From the NCBI RefSeq assembly GCF_002968295.1, contig NZ_CP134399.1, positions 5,208,001-5,272,000 on the forward strand: a DNA stretch of 64,000 nt. Reading direction: 5' to 3'. Source of the stretch: Mycobacterium sp. ITM-2016-00317 (GTDB lineage: Bacteria; Actinomycetota; Actinomycetes; Mycobacteriales; Mycobacteriaceae). Position 1 is the stretch's first letter, and the number at the start of each line of letters is the position of its first letter. The notes beneath the pieces were generated by a model. It worked only from the letters and a program-made list of their open reading frames with translations. It was not told the origin of the DNA and ran no database searches. Shown piece by piece: positions 45,963 to 57,300 of this stretch. The translations under genes were made by a program, and so were the position numbers.

Positions 45963-46439
45963 ATGCGCTCACATGCCGGACCCGTCGAGCGCGTCGACGC
46001 CGACAGCGCCCTGCTGGCGTGCAGCACCCTGCCGCGGATCGACCATGTCGACGCCCACCTTCTTCGCACCGACCGCAGCCCGTCGTGGACACCCGAACAA
46101 TGGACGCGCGAAATCCTCGAGCACCCGCCGGCGGCCGTACGTCTGCGCCTGCGCGCCGGGTGGACCGCACTCGGGATAGCGCTGCACCACGGCCGACCTG
46201 ACACCGTCGCCGGCTGGCCGATCACCGACAACACCGCGGAATACCTTCGGCTGCAGAGCGATTCACGGATCGGCCTGCACGGCCAGCTGATCACTCGGGT
46301 CTGCGACCGGGGCGTCACCTTCGCGACAGTCGTCGCACTGGACAACCCCGTCGCCCGAATGGTCTGGGCGAAGGTGCTGCCCGGCCACCTGACCACCGTG
46401 CGGTCGCTGGTGGAAGGTGCGGCTCGACGGACGGACTAG
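45963..46439 (+). CDS. DUF2867-like small protein under TetR control
   Basis: The 158-residue protein has no signal peptide or helices. The C-terminal part (NPVARMVWAKVLPGHLTTVRSLVEGA) resembles the SRPBCC-like DUF2867 family, which also appears fused to NAD(P)-binding proteins. The function is unknown. GGGAGGT precedes ATG 45963. Its stop is shared tail-to-tail with hsaB in the tetranucleotide CTAG (46436-46439). Confidence 0.65.
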   Translation: MRSHAGPVERVDADSALLACSTLPRIDHVDAHLLRTDRSPSWTPEQWTREILEHPPAAVRLRLRAGWTALGIALHHGRPDTVAGWPITDNTAEYLRLQSDSRIGLHGQLITRVCDRGVTFATVVALDNPVARMVWAKVLPGHLTTVRSLVEGAARRTD

Positions 46440-47005
46440 AGCCAGGTGTCGTCGGTGGTCGCGGTCAGGAACGCCTCGAGATCGTTGCGCCAGTCGGCCG
46501 GCGTGGTCTTGTCGGGCTCGATACCCGTGTACTGCCCTTGATAGAACAGCAGCGGCCGAGGCTTCTTCCGGGCCGAACTCTCCGACAGTGAATGCACTGC
46601 GCCGAACACCACGAAGTGGTCGCCACCGTCGTGCACCGAATGCACGGAGCAGTCGAGGTGGGCCAGCGCGCCGTCGATCGCGGGCGATCCGAGATTCGAA
46701 GGCGTCCAGTCGATCCCCGCGAACTTGTCCGGTTCACGCGAGCCGAACCGCGCCGACACGTCCTTCTGATCCTCGTGCAGGATGTTGACACAGAAGTTGC
46801 CGCTGGCCTCGATCGCCGTCCACGAGCGCGACTGCTTCGTCGGACAGAACAGCACCAGCGGGGGGTCCAGCGACAACGCCGCGAACGACTGACAGGCGAA
46901 TCCCACGGGCAGGCCGTCGTGCACCGTGGTGATCACCGTGATCCCGGTACAGAACTGGCCCAGCACATTCCGGAAGGTGCGGGCATCGATCTGAGGCTCG
47001 GACAC
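46436..47005 (-). CDS. hsaB: HsaB, flavin reductase component of HsaAB
   Basis: The 189-residue flavin reductase (HpaC-like) supplies reduced FMN to HsaA. It reads DARTFRNVLGQFCTGITVITT at the start and GDHFVVFGAVHSLSE before the C-terminus, close to Rv3567c. GTG 47005 aligns with the M. tuberculosis start. It follows hsaC by 13 bp in hsaA-hsaD-hsaC-hsaB. Confidence 0.93.
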   Translation of the reverse strand: MSEPQIDARTFRNVLGQFCTGITVITTVHDGLPVGFACQSFAALSLDPPLVLFCPTKQSRSWTAIEASGNFCVNILHEDQKDVSARFGSREPDKFAGIDWTPSNLGSPAIDGALAHLDCSVHSVHDGGDHFVVFGAVHSLSESSARKKPRPLLFYQGQYTGIEPDKTTPADWRNDLEAFLTATTDDTWL

Positions 47006-47018
47006 GGTCACTTGCTCG

Positions 47019-50001
<2,983 letters not shown>

Positions 50002-50042
50002 TGGTGTGCCTCCCGAGGCGTGCGAAAGTAACTACAAGAGAT

Positions 50043-50056
50043 TAGAACACGTTACG
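50043..50056. promoter_or_regulatory. KstR-like operator near hsaA (one mismatch)
   Basis: TAGAACACGTTACG fits TnnAACnnGTTnnA except for G in place of the last A. It lies close upstream of hsaA and may be the site that controls that operon. Confidence 0.7.
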
Positions 50057-50110
50057 ATTTGTGTCGAGTAGCGGTGGCCTGTGGCCACTGGACCTGCGGA
50101 CATGCATTTC

Positions 50111-50124
50111 TGTAACCTGTTCTA
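50111..50124. promoter_or_regulatory. KstR operator near kshB
   Basis: TGTAACCTGTTCTA fits the KstR consensus TnnAACnnGTTnnA exactly, 38 bp before the kshB start in the divergent hsaA/kshB promoter. Confidence 0.9.
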
Positions 50125-50162
50125 GTTATGACCTACCCCGGCGTGAAGAGAGGGCTCATCTT

Positions 50163-51233
50163 GTGACGGACGTAGTCGCCGACCAACCGCTGGGCGCCCA
50201 CGTGCTCGAACTGGAGATCGTGAAGGTCATCGAGGAGACCGCCGACGCTCGCTCGCTCGTGTTCGGATCCCCGGCCGACGCGCCCGTTCCGCCGGAGAAG
50301 CTGCGATACGCACCAGGACAGTTCCTCACCCTGCGGGTGCCCAGCGACCGCACCGGCTCGGTCGCGCGCTGCTATTCGCTGTGCAGCTCACCGTTCACCG
50401 GCGACCCGCTGACCGTCACGGTCAAGCGGACCGCCGAGGGATACGCGTCGAACTGGTTGTGCGACAACGCCCACGCCGGGATGCGGATCCACGTGCTCGC
50501 CCCGTCGGGCACCTTCGTCCCCAAGACACTGGACACCGACTTCCTGCTGCTGGCCGCAGGCAGCGGCGTGACCCCGATGCTGGCGATCCTGAAGTCGGCG
50601 CTGTCCGAGGGCACCGGCAAGGTGACGCTGCTCTACGCCAACCGCGACGAGAACTCGGTGATCTTCGCCGAGGTCCTTCGCGACCTCGCCGCCAAATACC
50701 CGGACCGGCTCACCACGATCCACTGGCTGGAATCGGTGCAGGGGCTGCCGACCGTGTCCGCGCTGGCCGAGCTGTTCGCCCCGTACGGGTCCCGCGAGGC
50801 GTTCATCTGCGGGCCCGGCCCGTTCATGGCCGCCGCCGACGAGGCGCTCAAGACCGCGGGCCTGCCCGCCGAGCGCATCCACATCGAGGTGTTCAAGTCG
50901 CTGGAGTCCGATCCGTTCGCAGCGGTAACGCTGGCTTCAGATGACAGCGACGAAGGCCCCGCGACCGCGATCGTCACGCTCGACGGGCAGACCCACGAGG
51001 TGTCCTGGCCGCGCCGCGCCAAACTGCTCGACGTGCTGCTGGACAAAGGGCTCGACGCGCCCTTCTCGTGCCGGGAGGGCCACTGCGGTGCGTGCGCGGT
51101 GGTCAAGAAGTCCGGCGATACCGAGATGGAGATCAACGACGTGCTCGAGCAGCAGGATCTCGACGAGGGGCTGATCCTGGCCTGCCAGGCACATCCGATG
51201 TCGGATTCGGTCGAAGTCACCTATGACGAGTAG
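50163..51233 (+). CDS. kshB: KshB, reductase of 3-ketosteroid 9-alpha-hydroxylase
   Basis: The 356-residue protein is a ferredoxin-reductase with FAD motif RCYSLCSSP, NAD region AGSGVTPML and a C-terminal plant-type 2Fe-2S domain (CREGHCGAC plus a distal Cys in ILACQAHP). It passes electrons from NADH to KshA for steroid ring opening and matches Rv3571. GTG 50163 follows the KstR site; upstream in-frame triplets lie inside it. Confidence 0.94.
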   Translation: MTDVVADQPLGAHVLELEIVKVIEETADARSLVFGSPADAPVPPEKLRYAPGQFLTLRVPSDRTGSVARCYSLCSSPFTGDPLTVTVKRTAEGYASNWLCDNAHAGMRIHVLAPSGTFVPKTLDTDFLLLAAGSGVTPMLAILKSALSEGTGKVTLLYANRDENSVIFAEVLRDLAAKYPDRLTTIHWLESVQGLPTVSALAELFAPYGSREAFICGPGPFMAAADEALKTAGLPAERIHIEVFKSLESDPFAAVTLASDDSDEGPATAIVTLDGQTHEVSWPRRAKLLDVLLDKGLDAPFSCREGHCGACAVVKKSGDTEMEINDVLEQQDLDEGLILACQAHPMSDSVEVTYDE

Positions 51234-51255
51234 CGGGGGGATTACCTTCATCACG

Positions 51256-51843
51256 ATGAAACGGCTCGCAACGGCAAGTGCGGTCGCGCTGGCCCCGATG
51301 TTGATGGCGGCACTCGCCGGCGCCCCCGCAGCCACGGCCGCGTCCAACACCGCGGTGTCCTCGATCAACGTCGACCCCGCCACGCAGATCCAGATGCACG
51401 TCACCGCGAACTGCGACGCGGCACAGAACAGGTGCTTCTACAACACCTCCGCGAACCTGCTGACCCCGAGCGGCCCGACCGGGTTCCCGCAGGACACCTG
51501 GGCCCGCCAGACGGTGACCCTGCGCAGCGACTCCCAGGACATCTGGCAGGAGGCCTCGTACAGCGCGCCGTCGGGCACCCCACGCGAATCCAAGGGCGCC
51601 AACCACGACAACGTGCTGTCCAGGATGCTGAAATCGCTGCGCGACGTCGAGGTTTCGGTGACCTACTTCGGCGGCGGCCCGATCCCACGGTTCACCACCG
51701 ACGGTGACTCCGTGCCGACCTCGTGGACCACCGGCCTGCCCGCCAAGGGGTCGCAGTTCATCGTGTGCTCGCAGATCCAGGTGGTCTACGAAGGGGTCAA
51801 CCTCACCACCCCGAGCGCCTGCGCGCAGACGACCTTCGAGTAG
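51256..51843 (+). CDS. Small secreted protein downstream of kshB (Rv3572-like)
   Basis: The 195-residue product has a signal peptide (KRLATASAVALAPMLMAALA, cleaved near AAT-AAS) and four cysteines in the mature part (CDAAQNRC, C...C near the end), a compact exported protein of unknown role. By position it corresponds to Rv3572. ATG 51256 is preferred; ATG 51223 in the same frame overlaps kshB and precedes the signal peptide. Confidence 0.72.
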   Translation: MKRLATASAVALAPMLMAALAGAPAATAASNTAVSSINVDPATQIQMHVTANCDAAQNRCFYNTSANLLTPSGPTGFPQDTWARQTVTLRSDSQDIWQEASYSAPSGTPRESKGANHDNVLSRMLKSLRDVEVSVTYFGGGPIPRFTTDGDSVPTSWTTGLPAKGSQFIVCSQIQVVYEGVNLTTPSACAQTTFE

Positions 51844-51847
51844 CCGC

Positions 51848-52402
51848 CTAGCGCGGCCCGCTCCACTCCAGACGCGCGCCGTCCGCCGCGACGACGACCA
51901 GGTCGCCGCCGAGCACCGCCCGATGCACCAGGTCGGCGAGTTCCTCGGCCGACGCGTCGGGGTGGGCCAGCGCGATGCCGCGGCCGACCTCGTTGTTGAA
52001 GAGGTCCATGGCCATGCTCGTCGGGCGGTTGCCGGCCCTGCCCTCGTGCGCGGCCGTGAACGTCGCCGTCCAGTCAGCGCCGAACCGCCGCGTCAACAGC
52101 GCGCTGGCGTACGCGTGCCGGAACGCATCGGTCTGGTTGTCGGTCTCGACGCCACCGGGCGGCGGGAACCGGGCCACGGCCTCGGCCGTCGCCCGGATCT
52201 TGACGGCGTGGACGTCGGACATGCGCGCCGGCTCGGCCAGCAGCATCTCGATCTCGGTGCGGGTCAACTCCACCGGAGCGATCTCACCGGCTTTCCGCCC
52301 GGTCACCACCGCGGCATCGAAAACCGATGTACCACCGGGATCTTCGGGGACCCGATAGGTCTGCAGGATCTCGGCGAGCCGACACGCGCGCTGCTCGCTC
52401 AC
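51848..52402 (-). CDS. Uncharacterised protein with a DNQTDAFRHAYASALL motif, coupled to fadE34
   Basis: The 184-residue protein has no signal peptide. Its middle holds DNQTDAFRHAYASALLTRRF, AAHEGRAG and MDLFNNEVGRGIA, a His/Asp/Asn-rich pattern I associate with DUF6973-like domains, though I am not certain of the name. The start GTG overlaps the fadE34 stop (GTGA), so it should be translated with fadE34 and controlled by KstR. Function is unknown. Confidence 0.65.
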   Translation of the reverse strand: MSEQRACRLAEILQTYRVPEDPGGTSVFDAAVVTGRKAGEIAPVELTRTEIEMLLAEPARMSDVHAVKIRATAEAVARFPPPGGVETDNQTDAFRHAYASALLTRRFGADWTATFTAAHEGRAGNRPTSMAMDLFNNEVGRGIALAHPDASAEELADLVHRAVLGGDLVVVAADGARLEWSGPR

Positions 52403-54537
52403 CGCGGCAGGCCCAGCAGCCTCTCCCCCGCGACGGTCAGCAGGATCTGCTCGGTGCCGCCGGCGATCGTCAGGCAGCGGGTGTTGAGGAAGTCATGCAC
52501 CTGCTGGTTGAGCACCGCGCCGCCGCCCTCGGACAGATCCATCCGGAACTCGGCGAGGGCCTGCCGGTAGCGCACACCGATGAGCTTGCGTGCGCTGGCC
52601 TGCGGGCCGGGGTCCTGGCCCTCGACGGCGAGCTGGGCGATCCGCTGGTCCAGCAACGAGCCGACCTGCGCGGTGACGATCAACTGACCGAGCTGATCCT
52701 GTTGGGCGCCATCGACTTCCAGCCGGGCGATGACCGCCAGCAGCTCCTCCATCGGGTTGCCCAGCGCGGTGCCCTGGGCCATCGCCACCCGTTCGTTGGC
52801 CAGCGTGGTGCGCGCCAGCCGCCATCCGTCGTTGACCTGCCCGACCACCATCTCGTCCGGGACGAAGACGTCGTCGAAGAACACCTCGTTGAACAGCTCG
52901 TCACCGGTGATCTCGCGCAGCGGGCGGATCACGATGCCCGGGCTCTTCATGTCGATCAGGAAGTAGGTGATGCCTTTGTGTTTCGGCGCGTCGGGGTCCG
53001 TTCTGGCCAGGCACACGCCCCAGTGCGCCTTCTGCGCGGCCGAGGTCCACACCTTCTGACCGGTGAGCTTCCAGCCGGGCCCCGATTCGCCGTCGACGCG
53101 GACGGCCTTGGTGCGCAACGCCGCCAGGTCCGAGCCGGCGCCGGGCTCGCTGAACAACTGGCACCACGTCAGCTCACCGCGCAACGTCGGCGGGACGAAC
53201 TGCTCGACCTGTTCCGCGCTGCCGTGCTCCAGGATCGTCGGCACCGCCCACCACCCGATCACCAGATCCGGACGCACGACGCCCGCGGCGGCCAGCTCCT
53301 GGTCGATGAGCAACTGTTCGGCCGGACCGGCGGCGCGGCCGTGCGGTCGCGGCCAGTGCGGTGCCAGCAGGCCGGTCTCGGCGAGCGCGACCTGGCGCTC
53401 ACCCTCCGGCGCGGCCGCCACTTCGGCCACCGCGGAAGCGATCTCGGGCCGCAGGTCGGCGACCGAGTCCAGGTCGATGTTGAGGTCCCTGCGCACGCCC
53501 TGCTGTGTCAGCGCGGCCACCCGGCGCAACCACCGCGACCGGCCGCCCAGGAACTGGCCGATGCCGTAGGCCCTGCGCAGGTACAGGTGCGCGTCGTGCT
53601 CCCACGTGATGCCGATGCCGCCGAGCACCTGGATGCAGTCCTTGGCGTTGGCCTTGGCCGCGTCGATGGCGACCGACGCGGCCAGAGCGGCCGCGATCGA
53701 GAGTTGATCGGCGTCCGCCTCCTCGGCGGCCCGTGCGGCATCCGCGGCAGCCACCGCCACCTGCTCCGAGCGCAGCAGCATCTCCGCGCACATGTGCTTG
53801 ATCGCCTGGAAGCTGCCGATCGGCTTGCCGAACTGCTCGCGTACCTTCGCGTACTCGGTGGCGGTGCGCAGCAGCCAGCGCGCCAGCCCGGCGGCCTCCG
53901 CGGCCATCAGCGTGGCCGCCAGGTCGACGACCCACTGGGCGGGGACGTCCAGCGCCTCGGCCGGCGCACCGTCGAGCACGACGCGGGCCAGCGGGCGGGA
54001 GAAGTCGGTGGCCTCGAGCGTCTCGACGGTCACCCCGTCGGCGGCGCCGTCGACCAGCACCCACGTGTCGCCCGCGGGCAGCAGCAGCACCGCGGACCGG
54101 TCCGCGCCCAGCACGTGGGGCGCACTGCCCGAGACCCGGCCGTCGGCGTAGTCCAGGTCCGCGCTCAGCGTCAGCGCCGCGGTGCGCTGACCGGTGGCCA
54201 GCGCCTCCAGCAGCTCGGCCTGCGCTCCGGGCAGCACCAAGGTGGCCAGCGCGGTGGTCACCACCGGACCGGGCACCAGCGCCGCGGCCGCCTCGTCGAT
54301 CATGGCTGCCAGATCCGATACCGTGCCGTCGGCTCCGCCGTGCTCCTCGGGGAGCGCGACACCGAAGATCCCTAGTTCGGCCAGGCCGGCGTACGGCGCG
54401 CGCCAGGCATCGGCGTCACCCTGCTCGACCTCCCGTGCCGCCTCGACCGCGCGCGACGCCGCGGCCCAGGTCCGGACCAGTTCACGGGCGGCGGACTGGT
54501 CGTCGGTGGTGGGAGCGGATGTTGAAGCCGACACCAT
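52399..54537 (-). CDS. fadE34: FadE34, two-domain acyl-CoA dehydrogenase for the steroid side chain
   Basis: The 712-residue protein is two acyl-CoA dehydrogenase units in one chain, as in Rv3573c. The N-terminal unit ends near residue 370 (YAKVREQFGKPIGSFQAIKH; GGIGITWEHDAHLYLRRA). The C-terminal unit has SEPGAGSDLAALRT, GQKVWTSAAQKAHW and the final GGTEQILLTVAGERLLGLP. It dehydrogenates five-carbon side-chain steroid CoA esters. ATG 54537 is divergent from kstR across a perfect KstR palindrome. Confidence 0.93.
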   Translation of the reverse strand: MVSASTSAPTTDDQSAARELVRTWAAASRAVEAAREVEQGDADAWRAPYAGLAELGIFGVALPEEHGGADGTVSDLAAMIDEAAAALVPGPVVTTALATLVLPGAQAELLEALATGQRTAALTLSADLDYADGRVSGSAPHVLGADRSAVLLLPAGDTWVLVDGAADGVTVETLEATDFSRPLARVVLDGAPAEALDVPAQWVVDLAATLMAAEAAGLARWLLRTATEYAKVREQFGKPIGSFQAIKHMCAEMLLRSEQVAVAAADAARAAEEADADQLSIAAALAASVAIDAAKANAKDCIQVLGGIGITWEHDAHLYLRRAYGIGQFLGGRSRWLRRVAALTQQGVRRDLNIDLDSVADLRPEIASAVAEVAAAPEGERQVALAETGLLAPHWPRPHGRAAGPAEQLLIDQELAAAGVVRPDLVIGWWAVPTILEHGSAEQVEQFVPPTLRGELTWCQLFSEPGAGSDLAALRTKAVRVDGESGPGWKLTGQKVWTSAAQKAHWGVCLARTDPDAPKHKGITYFLIDMKSPGIVIRPLREITGDELFNEVFFDDVFVPDEMVVGQVNDGWRLARTTLANERVAMAQGTALGNPMEELLAVIARLEVDGAQQDQLGQLIVTAQVGSLLDQRIAQLAVEGQDPGPQASARKLIGVRYRQALAEFRMDLSEGGGAVLNQQVHDFLNTRCLTIAGGTEQILLTVAGERLLGLPR

Positions 54538-54575
54538 GTCTCCTAGCGTTTGGGTGAGAAGACGATGCTTCTCAC

Positions 54576-54589
54576 TAGAACGTGTTCTA
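54576..54589. promoter_or_regulatory. KstR operator between fadE34 and kstR
   Basis: TAGAACGTGTTCTA fits the KstR consensus exactly and is itself a perfect palindrome. It lies 38 bp from fadE34 and 141 bp from kstR. Confidence 0.93.
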
Positions 54590-54730
54590 ATAGTGACAGC
54601 GTTCGACCGTCAAGTCGACCGCCCTCGGAGCGGGGCACCGGCGTGTGCCCGCCGCATGGACAAGAGAAATACGGGACCGGGATGCGTATCGTTTTCACCG
54701 GGAACGCATCACGAAGGAGCCATTCACCGG

Positions 54731-55438
54731 ATGTCGGGGTCGTCGGATTTCGCCGCTGATAAGCCGCAGACGCCTGCCCGCACCACCTCGGGCACGGGGT
54801 CGGACTCCAAGCCCCGCCAGGTCATGAACGTCGCGGTGCTCGCCGAATCCGAGCTCGGCTCCGAGGCACAGCGCGAACGGCGCAAGCGCATTCTCGACGC
54901 CACCCTCGCGATCGCGTCCAAGGGCGGGTACGAGGCGGTACAGATGCGCGCGGTGGCCGAACGCGCCGACGTCGCGGTCGGCACCCTGTACCGGTACTTC
55001 CCGTCGAAGGTGCACCTGCTGGTCTCGGCGCTGGGCCGTGAGTTCGAGCGCATCGACGCCAAGACCGACCGGTCCGCGTTTCCGGCCGGCGCCACCGCCT
55101 ACCAGCGGCTCAACATCATGGTCGGCAAGCTGAACCGGGCCATGCAGCGCAACCCGCTGCTGACCGAGGCGATGACGCGCGCGTTCGTGTTCGCCGACGC
55201 GTCCGCCGCCGGTGAGGTCGATCACGTCGGCAAGCTGATGGACTCGATGTTCGCCCGGGCGATGAGCGACGGCGAACCGACCGAGGACCAGTACCACATC
55301 GCGCGGGTGATCTCCGACGTCTGGCTGTCCAACCTGCTGGCCTGGCTGACCCGCCGCGCGTCGGCCACCGACGTCAGCAAGCGGCTCGATCTGGCCGTGC
55401 GGCTCCTGATCGGCGACGGCGACCAGCCTAAGATCTGA
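54731..55438 (+). CDS. kstR: KstR, TetR-family repressor of steroid catabolism
   Basis: The 235-residue TetR protein matches mycobacterial KstR (Rv3574): VAVLAESELGSEAQRERRKRILDAT before the helix-turn-helix (AVAERADVAVGTLYRYFPSKVHLL). It represses hsa, ksh and side-chain genes until a steroid CoA thioester binds. ATG 54731 has AAGGAG 11 bases upstream and gives about 30 residues ahead of the core; an ATG at 54824 matches the short M. tuberculosis form. Autoregulated through 54576. Confidence 0.94.
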   Translation: MSGSSDFAADKPQTPARTTSGTGSDSKPRQVMNVAVLAESELGSEAQRERRKRILDATLAIASKGGYEAVQMRAVAERADVAVGTLYRYFPSKVHLLVSALGREFERIDAKTDRSAFPAGATAYQRLNIMVGKLNRAMQRNPLLTEAMTRAFVFADASAAGEVDHVGKLMDSMFARAMSDGEPTEDQYHIARVISDVWLSNLLAWLTRRASATDVSKRLDLAVRLLIGDGDQPKI

Positions 55439-55441
55439 CGG

Positions 55442-56206
55442 GTGAGCGCCGACCTCCCGTCCGAACTGCAGGCTGCGCTGACCGCCGCGGCCGACACCCC
55501 ACGACTTCTGGTCACCTCTGACTTCGACGGCACGCTGGCGCCGATCGTCAACAACCCGGCCGATGCACGCCCACTGCCCGACGCCGCGGAAGGGCTGCTT
55601 CAACTTTCCGAATTGCCCTCTACCACAACGGCATTGATCTCCGGCCGGGCGCTCGAGACGCTCCGGGCGCTGTCGTCGATGCCGGCGTCCGTACACCTGG
55701 TGGGCAGCCACGGCGCCGAGTTCGCCGGTGGCTTCGCCCATGACATCGACCACGATCTGCTCGGGCGCATCACCGAGCGGCTGCGCGAGATCGCCTCGGG
55801 CCGAACAGGTGTGACGGTCGAGACGAAACCCGCCAGCGTCGCACTGCACGTACGCAACGCGTCCCCGGCCGACGGGGAGGCCGCCCTGGCTGCCGCGTGG
55901 GAGGCGTCCCCGCAGTGGAACGCGCACGTGACCAGCGGCAAGGCGGTACTGGAGTTCGCCGTCGTGTCCACCGACAAGGGCGAGGCGGTCGACATCCTGC
56001 GCGCCGAGCACGATGCGACGGCCGTGGTGTTCTTCGGCGACGACGTCACCGACGAGAAGGCGTTCGCCCGGTTGCGCAACTCCGACGTCGGGGTCAAGGT
56101 CGGGCCGGGCGAGACGGCCGCGGCCTACCGGGTGGACTCGCCGGACGACGTCGCCACCGCGCTGCAGTTCCTGCTCAGCCGACGACGGTCACGCCGGGGG
56201 TCCTGA
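55442..56206 (+). CDS. otsB: Trehalose-6-phosphate phosphatase (OtsB family)
   Basis: The 254-residue HAD phosphatase has motif I TSDFDGTLAPI, STTTALISGRAL, LVGSHGAEFA, KPASVALHVRN and a final FFGDDVTDEKAFARL, which are trehalose-phosphatase marks. It would dephosphorylate trehalose 6-phosphate; it is compact compared with M. tuberculosis OtsB2. GTG 55442 is 3 bp after kstR, so co-transcription is likely. The 3' end overlaps the convergent lacI-type gene by 18 bp. Confidence 0.87.
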   Translation: MSADLPSELQAALTAAADTPRLLVTSDFDGTLAPIVNNPADARPLPDAAEGLLQLSELPSTTTALISGRALETLRALSSMPASVHLVGSHGAEFAGGFAHDIDHDLLGRITERLREIASGRTGVTVETKPASVALHVRNASPADGEAALAAAWEASPQWNAHVTSGKAVLEFAVVSTDKGEAVDILRAEHDATAVVFFGDDVTDEKAFARLRNSDVGVKVGPGETAAAYRVDSPDDVATALQFLLSRRRSRRGS

Positions 56207-57289
56207 CGTACGTCCCCGCACCACCTCGGTCGGCAGCACCTCGATCACGGGCAGTCCCGAGCGCGCCGGGTTGTGCAGGATTTCCCCTGCCCGCCTTCCT
56301 TTTTCCACACCCGGCTGCACCACGGTGGTCAGGCCGCGGCGCCTGGCCTCCGGCACCCCGTCGAAACCGGTGACCGTCATCTGCCCCGGCACGTAGACCC
56401 CCCGTGCGCGGAGGTGGTCCATCGCCGAGAGCGCCAGCACGTCCGCGGTGCACATCAGCGCGGTGATCCGGGGATTGGCCTCCAGCGCGACGTCGGCGCC
56501 CATACCGCCCGACGACGGCAGATGTTCGTAGCTCTCCACGACGGTCAGCGACTGCGGGTCGAGGCCGGCCGCTTCCATCGCGTCGCGCACCCCGCGGATC
56601 CGTTCACCCTGCACCTGGAAGTGCGGGGTCCGCAATCGCTCCGGGTCGGCCAGCGCCGGAGAGACGCCGCCGTGCGGCCAGTCCCGGCCCAGTCGCATCG
56701 TCAGCAGCCCGATCTCGCGGTGGCCGAGGCCGATGACGTGCTCGGCGAGCCGACGCATCGCCGCCCGGTCGTCGATGCCCACGCGCGATGCCCCGGGTAC
56801 GTCCCGCGGCTGGTCGACCACCACGAGAGGGAGATGACGTCCGGCCACCACCGGCAGATACGGGTCGTCGTCCGAGGCCGAGTACACCACGAAGCCGTCC
56901 ACCCCGGCGGCCAGCACCGCCGCCGATCCCTCGGCGAGGCTGCGGTTCGGACCCACCGCGACCAGGAGCAGGCCCTGCCCCACCGCCTCACACGACTCGG
57001 CAAGCCCGGCAACGAAATCCAGTGCCGCGGGATCGCTGAACGAATAGTTCAGCGGTTCGGTGATCACCAGGCCGACGGCTCCGGCCTTGCGGGTGCGCAG
57101 CGAGCGGGCGACCGGGTCCGGGCCCGGATACCCCAGCCGCTTGGCGGTCGTGAGCACCCGCTCGCGCAGTTCGGGCGACAACTGGTCGGGCCGGTTGTAG
57201 GCGTTGGACACGGTGGTGCGCGACACCTTGAGCTCGGCGGCCAGTGAGGCCAACGTGGCACGCCGCCTCGGCGCCGGACTCCTGGACAT
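56189..57289 (-). CDS. LacI-family transcriptional regulator
   Basis: The 366-residue protein has the LacI headpiece (ATLASLAAELKVSRTTVSNAYNRPDQLSPELRERV) and a sugar-binding-like C-terminal domain (GFDGVPEARRRGLTTV). It corresponds to Rv3575c by position. ATG 57289 is used, since earlier in-frame starts lie inside znuB. It is 11 bp downstream of znuB on the same strand, so it may be read with the zinc importer. Its effector is unknown. Confidence 0.85.
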   Translation of the reverse strand: MSRSPAPRRRATLASLAAELKVSRTTVSNAYNRPDQLSPELRERVLTTAKRLGYPGPDPVARSLRTRKAGAVGLVITEPLNYSFSDPAALDFVAGLAESCEAVGQGLLLVAVGPNRSLAEGSAAVLAAGVDGFVVYSASDDDPYLPVVAGRHLPLVVVDQPRDVPGASRVGIDDRAAMRRLAEHVIGLGHREIGLLTMRLGRDWPHGGVSPALADPERLRTPHFQVQGERIRGVRDAMEAAGLDPQSLTVVESYEHLPSSGGMGADVALEANPRITALMCTADVLALSAMDHLRARGVYVPGQMTVTGFDGVPEARRRGLTTVVQPGVEKGRRAGEILHNPARSGLPVIEVLPTEVVRGRTSGPPA

Positions 57290-57300
57290 GCTCCCCGACG

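Noticed and set aside
52327..54375. A 682-codon plus-strand frame across fadE34
   Set aside because: It is antisense to a complete, conserved fadE34 and contains no motif.
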